A DNA stretch of 53,136 nucleotides from Helicobacter bilis (GCF_900198365.1 NZ_FZMS01000008.1:1-53136), one strand, 5' to 3'. Positions 27,058-36,852 are shown, numbered from the stretch's first letter. Notes: generated by a model not told the origin, from the letters alone. Program-made: numbers and translations.

Positions 27058-28347
27058 ATGGCAAATTTAAAGCATAATAACTACACCCAAGACACACTCG
27101 CCCTGCACGCAGGATACACTTATGATACCCAACGCACAATGAGTGTGCCAATCTATCAAAACATCGCTTATAGCTTTGAGAGTTTAGAGCAAGCCGCAGC
27201 ACGATTTGGACTAAAAGAGCTAGGCAATATTTACACGCGTTTGACAAACCCAACAACCGATGTGCTAGGTGCGAGACTTGCAGCAGTTGAGGGCGGTGTC
27301 TTTGGTGTGCCTACTTCAAGTGGGAGTGCGGCGACTTTCTATGCGATAGCAAATTGTGCGGAGAGTGGCGATAATATCATCTTTGCGAATAAAGTCTATG
27401 GTGGCACACAAACGCTTTTTACGCATACGCTAAAACGCTTTGGCATTGAAGCAAGGACATTTGACATTGATAATATCGCGTCTTTAGAATCTGTGATAGA
27501 TTCTAAAACAAAGGCGATTTTTTTTGAGAGCATTTCAAATCCCATTATTTCAATCGCTGATAGCACCGCTATCACTGCCATTGCTAAAAAGCACGGAATT
27601 ATAAGCATTTGTGATAACACGGTGGCGACTGCCTTTTTACACAAGCCCTTTGATTTTGGCGTGGATATTTCCGTGCATAGCCTTAGCAAGTATGTCAATG
27701 GGCAGGGCAGTGCGTTAGGTGGGGCGGTGATTGAGCGAGCCGGGCTAAATGAGTTTATTAAAGACAATCCCCGCTATCCTGCGTTTAATACCTCAGATGC
27801 GAGCTATCACGGGCTAGTCTATGCTTCATTGCCCCTGCCTTGCTTTAGCATTCGCCTTATCACTGAATGGCTTAGAAATATCGGCGCGACACTCTCCCCG
27901 CAATCAGCGTGGATTCTATTGCAAGGGCTAGAGACGCTAGAGCTTCGCATTAAAAAGCATAGTCAAAATGCGCTAGATGTAGCAAGATTCTTAGAATCTC
28001 ATAGCTTGGTAAAAAGTGTGGCTTATCCCGGATTAGAATCTAGCCCATATCACGCCCTTTTGCAGAAATATTACGCTAATTCTCAAAGCTCTGGGCTTAT
28101 TAGCTTTGAGGCACAGAGCTATGAGGCGGCACAAAAGATTTGCAATAGCACAGAGATTTTTGCGATGGTGGTAAATATCGGGGATTCAAAGTCTTTAATC
28201 ATTCACCCCGCTTCCACCACGCATTCTCAACTTAGTGAAAAAGAGCTACAAAGCGGGGGTATCACACCTTGCACGATTCGCTTAAGCATTGGGCTAGAAT
28301 CTAGCAAGGATTTAATCGCCGATTTAAAACAAGCAATAGAAAAATAA
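27058..28347 (+). CDS. metY: O-acetylhomoserine sulfhydrylase MetY
   Basis: This PLP enzyme of the Cys/Met metabolism family makes homocysteine from O-acetylhomoserine and sulfide. The 429-residue length and the segments TLALHAGYTYD, IYTRLTNPTTDVLGARLAALEGG-like stretch (27223-27300), TSSGSAATFYAI and SVHSLSKYVNGQGSALGG with the PLP-binding Lys point to MetY rather than the shorter MetB/MetC. The downstream metA-type acyltransferase has the Glu expected for acetyl-CoA use, which agrees. The two genes are 18 nt apart and form an operon. Confidence 0.93.
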   Translation: MANLKHNNYTQDTLALHAGYTYDTQRTMSVPIYQNIAYSFESLEQAAARFGLKELGNIYTRLTNPTTDVLGARLAAVEGGVFGVPTSSGSAATFYAIANCAESGDNIIFANKVYGGTQTLFTHTLKRFGIEARTFDIDNIASLESVIDSKTKAIFFESISNPIISIADSTAITAIAKKHGIISICDNTVATAFLHKPFDFGVDISVHSLSKYVNGQGSALGGAVIERAGLNEFIKDNPRYPAFNTSDASYHGLVYASLPLPCFSIRLITEWLRNIGATLSPQSAWILLQGLETLELRIKKHSQNALDVARFLESHSLVKSVAYPGLESSPYHALLQKYYANSQSSGLISFEAQSYEAAQKICNSTEIFAMVVNIGDSKSLIIHPASTTHSQLSEKELQSGGITPCTIRLSIGLESSKDLIADLKQAIEK

Positions 28348-28365
28348 AATCTAGAAGGAGCAAAA

Positions 28366-29247
28366 ATGCCCATTGTTATCCCAGAAGATATTCCCGCATA
28401 TTCCCTGCTTAGTCAAAATGCCTTTATTATGGGGGCAAAAAGGGCTAAAACGCAAGATATTAGGACACTTGAAGTGCTTTTAATCAACCTTATGCCTACA
28501 AAGATTGAAACAGAAAATCAGATTCTAAGTCTGCTTGCAAACTCGCCTTTGCAGGTGAAAATCACGCTTTTATCCACGGCAAGCTATATCGGCACAAACA
28601 CGCCAAAAAGCCATTTGGATAGATTCTATGTAAATTTTAGCGAAGTTAAAGGGCGGCGGTTTGATGGAGCGATTGTTACAGGAGCGCCCATTGAGCATTT
28701 GGAGTTTGAAAATGTGGCGTATTGGAATGAGCTACAAGAGATTATGGACTATCTAAAAAGCCATTGCACAAGCACGATGTATCTGTGCTGGGGGGCTATG
28801 GCAGGGCTATATCACTTTCACAATATTTCAAAGATTATACTAAAAGAAAAGGTGTTTGGTGTGTTTTCACACAGAATCATTACGCAAGATTTGCTTTTAA
28901 ATGGGCTAGATTCTATTGTGAGAATGCCTCATTCAAGGCACGCTGGGATTGATGAAAATGCGGTTAGAAACTCTAGCCTTAAGATTCTATTAGAGAGTGA
29001 GCTTTGTGGCATTAGTGCGTTAAAAGATGAAAAAGACTTTTATATCCTAGCCCACCCAGAATATGCCAAAGACACACTAAGATTAGAGTATGAGCGAGAT
29101 ATAAATAAAGGCTTAGAGATAGCAAAACCGCTTGATTATTTTGGGGAAGATGGGGAGCCGATACTCTCGTGGAAATCAAGTGCGAGTGTGCTTTTTAGAA
29201 ATTGGCTTAACTTTTCTGTGTATCAGGATACACCTTTTGTGTTATAG
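28366..29247 (+). CDS. metA: Homoserine O-acyltransferase MetA, probably acetyl-CoA specific
   Basis: The protein (293 aa) matches MetA throughout (MPIVIPEDIPAYSLLSQNAF, LLINLMPTKIETENQ). The catalytic Cys is in YLCWGAMAGLYHF, with the His/Glu pair further on (VFSHRI, HPEYAKDTL). The substrate-selecting position reads TGAPIEHLEF. E. coli, which uses succinyl-CoA, has Gly at the GAP-X-G position, whereas Glu there marks acetyl-CoA enzymes. The product would then be O-acetylhomoserine, the substrate of MetY encoded 18 nt upstream. Many annotation pipelines would still call it a succinyltransferase. Confidence 0.93.
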   Translation: MPIVIPEDIPAYSLLSQNAFIMGAKRAKTQDIRTLEVLLINLMPTKIETENQILSLLANSPLQVKITLLSTASYIGTNTPKSHLDRFYVNFSEVKGRRFDGAIVTGAPIEHLEFENVAYWNELQEIMDYLKSHCTSTMYLCWGAMAGLYHFHNISKIILKEKVFGVFSHRIITQDLLLNGLDSIVRMPHSRHAGIDENAVRNSSLKILLESELCGISALKDEKDFYILAHPEYAKDTLRLEYERDINKGLEIAKPLDYFGEDGEPILSWKSSASVLFRNWLNFSVYQDTPFVL

Positions 29248-29266
29248 GGCATGTATCAACAAATAG

Positions 29267-29392
29267 AATCAAGTAAAAGTCGCACAAAAATTACAGGATA
29301 TGAAAGCAAAACTGCAAGCATTAATAAACCTACAAGATCCTAAATATCATCATATCGCTTTAATCAATCAATACAACCCACACACCTTTTAA
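29267..29392 (+). pseudogene. Possible C-terminal gene relic
   Basis: After an in-frame stop at 29264, 41 codons read NQVKVAQKLQDMKAKLQALI then NLQDPKYHHIALINQYNPHTF and stop. The composition is protein-like and there is no start codon with a ribosome-binding site. It resembles the tail of a lost gene rather than a functional small protein. I do not recognise the family. Confidence 0.3.
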
Positions 29393-29469
29393 CACATTTT
29401 TGCTACAATGAGAGATTGTTTTTAGAATCTGAAATCTAGCAGTTGTCATGCATGAAATATCTTGTTTAG

Positions 29470-29552
29470 ATTCTAGAATCTTGTCATTTGAAAAATCTTT
29501 TTTTAGAATTTGGGTTATTAGATGTTTCGCTTCGCTCAACATGACAATTACT
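29470..29552 (-). repeat. R1 repeat copy, inverted
   Basis: The plus strand reads TTGTCATTTGAAAAATCTTT near the start and GATGTTTCGCTTCGCTCAAC plus ATGACA at the end. This is the reverse of the consensus, which starts TGTCAT-TGAGCGAAGCGAAAC. It faces the copy at 29572 head to head. Confidence 0.65.
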
Positions 29553-29571
29553 AGAAACTAGATTCTAATCC

Positions 29572-29698
29572 GTGTCATACTGAGGCGTTAGCCGAAGTAT
29601 CTAAAACCTTAGAATCTAAAAAGATTTTTCGCCTATGGCTCGCACGAGCGAAGCTCTTGCCCACACTTGCAAAAATGACAAGATTCTAGGATCTTATC
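29572..29698 (+). repeat. R1 repeat copy, complete intergenic version
   Basis: It starts CGTGTCATACTGAGGCGTTA and GCCGAAGTATC, has AGAATCTAAAAAGATTTTTC in the middle and ends GCAAAAATGACAAGATTCTA. It serves as the reference for the copies embedded in waaA. Confidence 0.7.
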
Positions 29699-29770
29699 AT
29701 TTGTGTTTGTTATGGGCTTATAGAGCGTATGCGAAAATGACAAAATTTAAAATTTTTGTAAAGGATAAAC

Positions 29771-30962
29771 ATGAAAGTAGTTATTAAGAGAGCATTAAGA
29801 GTTCTGCTTGGTGAAAAAAGAGCAACACATCTGTTTTTTATGACAAGAAGAGGTATTAGAAACCTTGAAATCACAAAGTTTGTTATAAAAATCGCATACG
29901 GCAAATACATTGGGGGGGCAAACGCTTTGTAAAAATCAAAGCCCACAGCAACCCCAGCATGATAACCAAACGCAACATGATACAGAATCTCACAAGATTA
30001 TCTACAACATACTTCATAACAAGCAGAAGATGGCGGCTAAATCTGCTATAAACCACTCCCACACAACCCCACTAGATAACAATCCAGACAATGAGCCAAA
30101 CGACAAACAAACTAGCATCAAAGACACACCAAACCCAGAAAACAACAAGCATATAAAACCAAATGCCACAAAAAATAGCCCATTAAACCATCCGCCGCTT
30201 GTTGTGAGTATCACTTCTTTCCCTGCAAGGATTAGTTATCTTCATCATACATTATTTTCAATCTTTCAACAAAACTATAAACATTTTAAAGTCGCAGTAT
30301 TCTTAAGTGAAGAAGAGTTTCCAACTCACAATCTCCCCTACATTCTTAGAATCTTTGCCAAACTAGACCTAATCACCATTCATTTCGTGCAAGAGAATCT
30401 GCGTGCATATAAAAAGCTATTCTATACGATAGACCTCTATCCGCAACATTTAATTATCACCATTGATGATGACCAGATGTATGATCCTGGTCTCATTTCT
30501 CTTTTGCTAACTTCCTATAAAAAGTTTCCTAATTGCATTCACGCAAATATGGTATATGATGATTTGATAGCAGATATGCTTAATGTGCCATTTGCAAAAT
30601 ACCAGTCAATCATCAAAGAGGACCGCCCGCACTTAGCCCTTGCTGGTGTTGGCGTCTCTGGCATTCTCTATCCACCAAAAAGCTTCCCTAGCGAGTTTTT
30701 TAACATTGAGAATATCCGCCAACTTTGTCCTTATAACGATGACTTATGGTTTTTTATTATGAGTGTGCTAAATGGTGTAGAAAAAGTGCTTATCAAAGGT
30801 AGTCTAGACCACCCCAAAGAATCTAGTGTAGCCATTAGCGAGACACCAAATCTCTGGGAGATTAACTGCACACAAAAACGCAATTATGATCAACTAGAAG
30901 CTTTATTTAAGGCATATCCACAGGCAAAAGAGAGACTTTTGGAATCTCTTTTAACTAACTAA
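29771..30962 (+). CDS. Glycosyltransferase (GT-A type), frameshifted at a G7 run
   Basis: AAGGATAAAC precedes ATG 29771, which opens 53 codons (MKVVIKRALRVLLGEKRATH) and stops at 29930-29932. The main body lies in another frame from about 29913. The frames cross at seven G (29912-29918), and six or nine G would give one protein of about 396 residues. After an Asn/Gln/His-rich linker (about 50-130) the catalytic part shows VVSITSFPARISYLHHTLFS, a metal-binding TIDDDQMYDPG and YNDDLWFF. This is a GT-A glycosyltransferase, probably acting on a surface glycan; sugar and acceptor are unknown. It may be off-phase, or the shift may be a decay or sequencing event. Confidence 0.75.
29912..29918. repeat. 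G7 run at the glycosyltransferase frameshift
   Basis: Seven G residues lie exactly where the N-terminal and catalytic frames of the glycosyltransferase meet. Loss of one base joins them. The tract is shorter than the G11-G14 tracts in this window, so slippage would be slower. Confidence 0.6.
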
Positions 30963-31397
30963 GACATTTCATGGGTTATTTAATTTAAAGCTGCATTAAA
31001 TTATTGGATTAAAGACACTGTATGTATTTTAGGAATTATTTTTTTGCAATTTAAGCTAGTTATTTAATATTGTGCTTGATCATACTTTAAATAAAACAAT
31101 ATTGGTCTTATGCTATAGACTTTTAGATTCTAGCATAACGGCTTGTCATGTTGAACGCAGTGCAACGCCCGGCATGGAGTCTAAACAAAGATTAGATTCT
31201 CAAATAAGAACTTTCGCATTTTAAGTGAGCTGCGACAATCATTAAATTTTTAATCAATGTAAAAATCTACAAGCAAAAAGAATGCATTCGTTTTCTTATG
31301 TATATCGATATGCTTGTGCCTTATCAATCTTTGAAAAATAGTAGAAAAAGTAGATTGTGGGATTACAATCCCCCCACATAGATTGACAGATATAAAT
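30963..31397. other. Intergenic region between convergent genes
   Basis: This gap separates the glycosyltransferase and the mqo stop. No ORF is supported. A degenerate R1 start lies near 31141-31185 (CTTGTCATGTTGAACGCAGT). The rest is AT-rich without recognisable structure. Confidence 0.5.
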
Positions 31398-32744
31398 CTA
31401 TTGCAATTCTTCTGGTGATAATTCTCTTAAGAATTTTTCTTTATCAAAGTTTGCGTGTAAAAATGCAACGATTTCTTCAGAATCTATCATTGCATTTTGC
31501 AAACATGAGGTCGCACCCGGTGAAGGTGTCATATTGAAAGTCATGCCTTTTCCTGTGCGTATCTTCTTTTCACCTAACTCAAGTTTTTTAGCCGTCCTAT
31601 CAACGACTTGTGGTCGCACCTCACCATAGCCTTTTGCAAATGTAATGTCTTCTAGTTTGAGTGAAGGGATAATCTTTTGTGCGTCTTTTATGAAAAGTCT
31701 TTTGCCAAAGAAAGGCAAATGGAAGAAAAGATTGCGTAAAACATAGTTTCTAATTTCAGAATCACTCAATAAATCATAAGTAACTTTCATCACATCTAGG
31801 TGCAGATCAAGCTTTAATAAATCTGGGCTAAGGACATCAAATAAGTGTTTGCTGTTTTCAAGTCGTAATGTAGCAAGTGCGGTTGGTCCAAGCCTTGTTT
31901 TGCCCTCCACGAATACATCAGGGTCGCCATGCAATGCTGCAAATGGAAGCTTAGGATTTTGCACACCATATACTTTTCCCTTTAAAAGATTTGGTGCGAA
32001 ATAAAAATCCCCGCCAACAGGCAAACAGCCAAGTTCTAAACCATAACCAGCCCTTTGAGCAAGAGGCAATGAATATGAACCAGCATCAACAAGCACAAAC
32101 TTTGCATAAACCTCTCTGCCATCTGCACCAATGATGGCATAACCTGTATTTTTTGCTTCAATCCTATTAACACGAAAACCTAAAAATACTTCATTTTGTG
32201 GATTTTTCTCTTTTGCTTTTTGTATGAAATACTCACTCAAAGCCTCATAATTTACTGCACACCAATCAGAATCAAAACCAGAACCAACTACATTTTCAGG
32301 TCTATCCCCACCACTTTTCCCTTCTATAACTTTTGGCTCCATAGCCTTAATATCTTCTTTTGTATAAAATTTTAGCCCGGGAAAAATATGTTGAAATTCT
32401 TCATGTCTTTTCGTCATAACTTCACATTCATGATCACCCACGCCAATTGCCATTTTTTGCATATTATAAATGACTTTATTTTGTAGATTTTCTTTCAAAC
32501 AAAAATTGCGAACTTTTTGTGCGGATAACTTTACTTTTCTGGCTTTTTCAGCACTATAATTTGTTTCTATAGAACCATCATGTATTGTTTGTGAATTTGC
32601 CTTATGGCTTGAGCTTATTTGTGCTAGTTTTGTTTCTTTTTCTATGATTGCGATTTTCTTTATATCGCTATATTCTGTTAATGTGTAAAAAGTGCAACAA
32701 CCACTCACTCCACCGCCAATAATGACGACATCAAACTCATTCAT
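31398..32744 (-). CDS. mqo: Malate:quinone oxidoreductase (FAD)
   Basis: The 448-residue FAD protein starts with the dinucleotide-binding motif [15 protein letters not shown] and ends with [19 protein letters not shown]. It matches the MQO form found in Helicobacter (HP0086 type) rather than the longer E. coli protein. It would oxidise malate to oxaloacetate at the inner membrane and reduce quinone, replacing NAD malate dehydrogenase. The start lies 3 nt after the stop of the ABC ATPase gene, so the two are probably translated from one mRNA. Confidence 0.87.
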   Translation of the reverse strand: MNEFDVVIIGGGVSGCCTFYTLTEYSDIKKIAIIEKETKLAQISSSHKANSQTIHDGSIETNYSAEKARKVKLSAQKVRNFCLKENLQNKVIYNMQKMAIGVGDHECEVMTKRHEEFQHIFPGLKFYTKEDIKAMEPKVIEGKSGGDRPENVVGSGFDSDWCAVNYEALSEYFIQKAKEKNPQNEVFLGFRVNRIEAKNTGYAIIGADGREVYAKFVLVDAGSYSLPLAQRAGYGLELGCLPVGGDFYFAPNLLKGKVYGVQNPKLPFAALHGDPDVFVEGKTRLGPTALATLRLENSKHLFDVLSPDLLKLDLHLDVMKVTYDLLSDSEIRNYVLRNLFFHLPFFGKRLFIKDAQKIIPSLKLEDITFAKGYGEVRPQVVDRTAKKLELGEKKIRTGKGMTFNMTPSPGATSCLQNAMIDSEEIVAFLHANFDKEKFLRELSPEELQ

Positions 32745-32747
32745 TAC

Positions 32748-33539
32748 CTATCTCCCTTCGCTACAATTCTTTGCAAAATCTTGAAAAATATCTATTTCAC
32801 AAATATGCCCATCTTTATTCAGCGTAATGTGTGGTGTTTCATGGCTATGAATTGCCCTATTAATATGCAAAATTCTTGTCGCATACTCTAAAGTTATGGG
32901 TATATCGTGACTGATCGTAATTATAGTATGAAATTCGTTAATTGTTTTTAATATTTTATATATCTCAAGCTGTGTTTGTGTGTCTATATTTGATGTCGGT
33001 TCATCTAAAATTAACAGCTTTGGATTGCCGATTAATGCACGCGCAATAAATACTCTTTGTCTTTGTCCGCCGCTTAGATCACTGACTTTTTTATATGCAA
33101 GATTCTCAATGCCTAGTTTGCTAAGAATCTCAAAAGCTCGCATTCTTTGTTTCTTATTTACTCTATATCCAAATAGTTTTGTTTCTAATATCCCCATTTC
33201 TACTATTTCTATGACCATTATGGGAAAATTTATATTGATTTGTGTGTTTTGTGGCACATAGCCTATCTCTTTTTTATTTGCAAAAAGATCTCTATTTGGA
33301 TAGTGAATCTCCCCTGTAAAATCTGGTAAAAGTCCAAGTAAAATTTTTATAAAAGTTGTTTTTCCGCCACCATTTGGACCTATGATTCCTAGAAATTCTT
33401 TGTGTAAAATCTCGAAATTTACAGATTCAAAAATTTTTTCCCCATTGTAACCAAAAGAAACATTTTTACCTATGATAATGGGTGGGTTATCTATTGTATG
33501 AGAATTATTCTCATCTTTTTGCGTGTTTGCTTGTTTCAT
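32748..33539 (-). CDS. Metal-type (ZnuC/MntB-like) ABC transporter ATP-binding protein
   Basis: The 263-residue ATPase shows Walker A GPNGGGKTT near residue 54, Q-loop YVPQNTQININFPI, signature LSGGQRQRVFIARAL, Walker B LLILDEPTSNID and the switch His in TISHD. The GPNGGGKTT form and the PQ-fP pattern are typical of zinc/manganese/iron ABC ATPases. No permease or binding-protein gene is adjacent; instead mqo follows directly. The metal is unknown, and the C-terminal tail rich in His and acidic residues gives no decision. Confidence 0.85.
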   Translation of the reverse strand: MKQANTQKDENNSHTIDNPPIIIGKNVSFGYNGEKIFESVNFEILHKEFLGIIGPNGGGKTTFIKILLGLLPDFTGEIHYPNRDLFANKKEIGYVPQNTQININFPIMVIEIVEMGILETKLFGYRVNKKQRMRAFEILSKLGIENLAYKKVSDLSGGQRQRVFIARALIGNPKLLILDEPTSNIDTQTQLEIYKILKTINEFHTIITISHDIPITLEYATRILHINRAIHSHETPHITLNKDGHICEIDIFQDFAKNCSEGR

Positions 33540-33776
33540 ATTTTCCCTTTAGTTAAGATTCTATATTTCATATAACTTTTAGTATTTATAATAAACGCGG
33601 TTTAAGATTCTATCATTTTAATACATATTATGAAAAGAAAAGATATCTGAGCATGAATCATATCGCATAAATGCTTCTACGGAAATATAACTAAAATAAA
33701 AATCTAACATATAATTTTAATACGCTTAAAAAATGCAGAATCTCAAATGAAAACATAAAAACCACATTCAATATGT

Positions 33777-33782
33777 TAAAAT
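33777..33782 (+). promoter_or_regulatory. Predicted extended -10 for eno
   Basis: TGTTAAAAT forms an extended -10 ending 37 nt before the eno ATG. AAAGGA follows as the ribosome-binding site. Confidence 0.45.
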
Positions 33783-33819
33783 AAGCGACATTAAAGTTTC
33801 ATAGGTTTAAAGGATATAA

Positions 33820-35094
33820 ATGGCAATTATTAAAGAACTTGATGCGTTTGAAGTGCTAGATAGTCGTGGTAATCCCACAATTTGCGTTAAGGCGGTTTTG
33901 AGTGATGGCAGTGTAGGCAGTGCGATTGTCCCAAGTGGAGCTAGCACAGGAAAAAAGGAAGCATTAGAGCTTAGAGATAAAGATAATATGCGTTTCTTAG
34001 GCAAGGGCGTGTTACAAGCATGTGCGAATGTAACAGAAAAGATAGCAAGAGATATTGTAGGTATGGAAGCATATAGGCAAACAAGCATTGATTATATGCT
34101 AAAAAATATCGATAATACACAAAACTACTCAAGGCTTGGAGCAAATGCTACACTTGGCGTTTCTATGGCGATAGCAAGGGCTAGTGCAAACTCACAAAAG
34201 ATTCCGCTTTTTAGATACCTTGGCGGTATTAATGCGACTACACTGCCTGCCCCTATGCTAAACATCATTAATGGTGGGAGTCATGCTGATAACAATGTGG
34301 ATTTTCAAGAATATATGATTATGCCGCTTGGATTTGATTGCTTTAAACGGGCGTTGCGTGCAAGTGTGGAAGTGTATCATATGCTAAAACAGATTCTAAA
34401 CGATAAGGGTTTAAGCACGGGTGTGGGTGATGAGGGCGGCTTTGCACCGAATCTAAAAAATAACGAAGAGCCTATTAACTATATCATTCAAGCAATTGAA
34501 AAGGCTGGATATAAAGCAGGGGAAGATATAAGCATAGCTCTTGATATTGCAAGTAGTGAGTTTTATGAGAATGGAATCTATAATTTAAAAGGTGAGAATA
34601 AAAAGCTAGATTCTAAAGGCTTAGTCGCATATTACGAAGAGTTAGCAAAAAAATATCCCATTGTATCCATAGAAGATGGATTGAGTGAAGATGACTGGAG
34701 TGGTTGGGAGTATTTGACAGAGCGACTCGGTAAAAAAATCCAGCTTGTAGGCGATGATTTATTTGTAACAAACACGGCGATATTACAAGATGGTATTAAT
34801 AAAAACATTGCAAATGCAATCCTTATAAAACCAAATCAAATCGGCACAATCACACAAACAATGGAAGCCATAAGACTAGCTCAAAAAAGTGGATACAAAA
34901 CCATTATCAGCCATAGAAGTGGCGAGAGTGAAGACTCTTTTATAGCAGATTTAAGCATTGCCGTTAATGCAGGAGAAATAAAGACGGGTGCGCCTGCAAG
35001 AGGTGAGAGAAATGCGAAATATAATCGCCTTTTAGAATTACGACATGGACATAAATTTTTAAGCTATGATGCAAAAAGTTTGTTTGCAAAGTGA
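33820..35094 (+). CDS. eno: Enolase
   Basis: Enolase interconverts 2-phosphoglycerate and phosphoenolpyruvate. The 424-residue sequence is typical throughout: [10 protein letters not shown] at the start, [39 protein letters not shown] with the catalytic Glu, the magnesium ligands in [11 protein letters not shown] and GDDLFVTN, the catalytic Lys in LIKPNQIGT, and [10 protein letters not shown]. It has its own promoter. Its downstream neighbour rpmH has a separate promoter. Confidence 0.98.
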   Translation: MAIIKELDAFEVLDSRGNPTICVKAVLSDGSVGSAIVPSGASTGKKEALELRDKDNMRFLGKGVLQACANVTEKIARDIVGMEAYRQTSIDYMLKNIDNTQNYSRLGANATLGVSMAIARASANSQKIPLFRYLGGINATTLPAPMLNIINGGSHADNNVDFQEYMIMPLGFDCFKRALRASVEVYHMLKQILNDKGLSTGVGDEGGFAPNLKNNEEPINYIIQAIEKAGYKAGEDISIALDIASSEFYENGIYNLKGENKKLDSKGLVAYYEELAKKYPIVSIEDGLSEDDWSGWEYLTERLGKKIQLVGDDLFVTNTAILQDGINKNIANAILIKPNQIGTITQTMEAIRLAQKSGYKTIISHRSGESEDSFIADLSIAVNAGEIKTGAPARGERNAKYNRLLELRHGHKFLSYDAKSLFAK

Positions 35095-35141
35095 TTTTGC
35101 AATGAGATTACTTTTTGAAAAAGTGTTTTGTATGAGCAATA

Positions 35142-35158
35142 AGCCTAATAAATAGGCT
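35142..35158 (+). terminator. Hairpin downstream of eno
   Basis: AGCCTA and TAGGCT form a perfect 6-bp stem around ATAAA, 48 nt after the eno stop and before the rpmH promoter. There is no U run directly after it, so it may be a weak terminator or a 3'-end stabiliser. Confidence 0.4.
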
Positions 35159-35202
35159 AGATTCTAAAAGCTTTAAATCTTGCAAAAATAACAAAAGTAT
35201 GC

Positions 35203-35208
35203 TATTAT
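35203..35208 (+). promoter_or_regulatory. Predicted extended -10 for rpmH
   Basis: TGCTATTAT forms an extended -10 that ends 43 nt before the rpmH ATG. AAGG at 35239-35242 is the ribosome-binding site. Confidence 0.5.
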
Positions 35209-35251
35209 TGCAGGCTTTGTTTATTAAAATTCTATAAAAAGGTAGCAGATA

Positions 35252-35389
35252 ATGAAACGAACATATCAACCACATGATACACCGAGAAAAAGAACTCATG
35301 GTTTTCGCACAAGAATGAAAACAAAGAATGGGCGAAGAGTGATTAATGCAAGACGAGCTAAGGGGAGAAAACGACTAAGCGTTGCGTAA
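35252..35389 (+). CDS. rpmH: 50S ribosomal protein L34
   Basis: The 45-residue, very basic protein [20 protein letters not shown]...KGRKRLSVA is L34, a small protein of the large ribosomal subunit, and matches the H. pylori protein nearly residue for residue. In H. pylori and most bacteria rnpA follows immediately. Here the next 500 bp hold no rnpA, so the usual rpmH-rnpA coupling appears to be broken. Confidence 0.97.
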   Translation: MKRTYQPHDTPRKRTHGFRTRMKTKNGRRVINARRAKGRKRLSVA

Positions 35390-35896
35390 GTCTTGCTTTT
35401 AGCCGTGTAATGATCGCTCTATAACAATGTGTAATTTATTGTATATTGACATTTTGTGTATATTACAATAAATGTGATATTTGAGAATATATCATATTGA
35501 TTCTTAGGTGTCGCTGTATCTCTTTGGGTGTTTATATCCCAATGTCTTGCCCCGTAGCGTATCCCTAAAATGCGTATTTTAACAATATAGCTTCGCGTGA
35601 TTTATATTATTTAAGATTCCATGTATTGCGATATAGCCCATTAGTTGATTGTTGGACTAGGGTTTCATGCAATTGACATAAAACAAGTGGTATAGATTTT
35701 AAGATTTTTATTCATATTGTGCTGGGTTAGATCTTATTCAATCTTTTCAATACATTGTAGCATTATGGAAAGTTTGAGTATGGAATCTTGTTTAAGTGGA
35801 TTATAAATAATATTTGCTTAGGCATTTTTTCTTGCTATTACACATTTTTTTGCTAAAATTAGCATTTTAGTTTGCTGTGGGTGCTGTGGGGGCTTT
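35390..35896. other. Long AT-rich intergenic region after rpmH
   Basis: No rnpA or other recognisable gene. It contains a 10-bp inverted repeat (35434-35473) soon after rpmH. The remainder, AT-rich, probably includes the promoter of the outer-membrane protein operon; I cannot place it. Confidence 0.5.
35434..35473. repeat. 10-bp perfect inverted repeat after rpmH
   Basis: ATTTATTGTA and TACAATAAAT are exact inverse arms separated by 20 nt. They could form a terminator-like hairpin for rpmH or bind a dimeric regulator. The loop is AT-rich and there is no U tract. Confidence 0.45.
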
Positions 35897-36058
35897 ATGC
35901 AATTTTATACTTCTTTATCATTTTTGTTTTTTTATATTCTATACGCTTTTAAAAACGATATTTCTAAAAGATCTTTGAAATATCACTCATTTTTATTGCA
36001 CAAATTCATTTTTCCTACAACATATTGCAATCACATAAAAGATAAGGCTATATTGTGA
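35897..36058 (+). CDS. Small hydrophobic ORF overlapping the first outer-membrane gene
   Basis: The 53-codon ORF starts ATG 35897 (MQFYTSLSFLFFYILYAFKN) and stops with TGA at 36056, overlapping the GTG start of the next gene as GTGA. That overlap is typical of translational coupling. GGGGG lies 5 nt before the ATG and could act as a weak ribosome-binding site. The N-terminus is hydrophobic. It could be a leader peptide or an open frame without function; I do not recognise it. Confidence 0.3.
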   Translation: MQFYTSLSFLFFYILYAFKNDISKRSLKYHSFLLHKFIFPTTYCNHIKDKAIL

Positions 36059-36852
36059 GAGAAAATATTACAAAGTATGCTTATATTATTAACCTTTGCT
36101 ATTTTACAAAATATATTTGGAGATATCTTTGTCTATGCTTTCTCATGTCTTTTTGTCTTTATGCGGTAGAAAATAATACAGATAAAGATATAGAATCTAA
36201 AAATAAAGCCAATCCATACAATATAAATTATCCTAATCTAGATTCTAAATACTATCCATACATTCGTTCTCGCAATAAGTTTTATGATAAAGATATAGCA
36301 AAGATTATAGAAAATGTGGATAGGGCTGAAGCGAAAAATGCCTTTTTTATCGGTGCAGCTTATGGTTTTAATATTAATGCAGCATTACCCTTTTTTGTTG
36401 ATGCAGGTATAATAGGCACACAAAATACAAAGTCAGCTACCCCTAACTTTAGTCTCTTTGGATTCCGCGTTGGGTATCAAAAATACACAGGCAAAATGTT
36501 GCCTATCAATCATTTTGGGTATCAAATCTATATTGATTTTTGCGTGAGTCTTGGAAAAAGCGGATTATTTTTTACTGGGATTAATGCGGATATGCTGTGG
36601 GATTTTTTGGAATTGCATGGTTTTATTGGGAGTTTGAATCTTGGTGTTGGGCTTGGCTCAAGCAAGATTACAGGACTTGCCATAAGCCCTTATGCTGATA
36701 AATATGAAGCAGCATATAGGCTAAATCTTGGTATAAGTGTGCGTTATCCACGACTTCATCATAAAGCTGGAATCTACTTTGGAAGCACTCAAGGGACAGA
36801 GAGAGGCTTTTTGGGCTATACAATGATGATTGGATATGATTATGTTTTTTAG
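36055..36852 (+). CDS. Outer-membrane beta-barrel protein, first of four
   Basis: The 265-residue protein has a hydrophobic N-terminal segment (IWRYLCLCFLMSFCLYA) as probable signal peptide. A charged stretch follows (about 43-95), then a beta-barrel domain with alternating aromatic and Gly-rich strands (FFIGAAYGFNINAALPFF, FGFRVGYQKYTG) and the C-terminal signal GYDYVF. The start is GTG 36055 as read; internal starts nearer the signal peptide are possible. It is the first of four similar genes, each overlapping the next, of the Helicobacter outer-membrane type. The ligand is unknown. Confidence 0.75.
   Translation: MRENITKYAYIINLCYFTKYIWRYLCLCFLMSFCLYAVENNTDKDIESKNKANPYNINYPNLDSKYYPYIRSRNKFYDKDIAKIIENVDRAEAKNAFFIGAAYGFNINAALPFFVDAGIIGTQNTKSATPNFSLFGFRVGYQKYTGKMLPINHFGYQIYIDFCVSLGKSGLFFTGINADMLWDFLELHGFIGSLNLGVGLGSSKITGLAISPYADKYEAAYRLNLGISVRYPRLHHKAGIYFGSTQGTERGFLGYTMMIGYDYVF

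Larger units (their letters stand above)
29248..29770. other. Intergenic region rich in repeat fragments
   Basis: Between metA and the glycosyltransferase there is a short coding relic (29267-29392). Two R1 repeats then lie in opposite orientations (about 29470-29552 and 29572-29698). No intact gene was seen. Confidence 0.55.
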
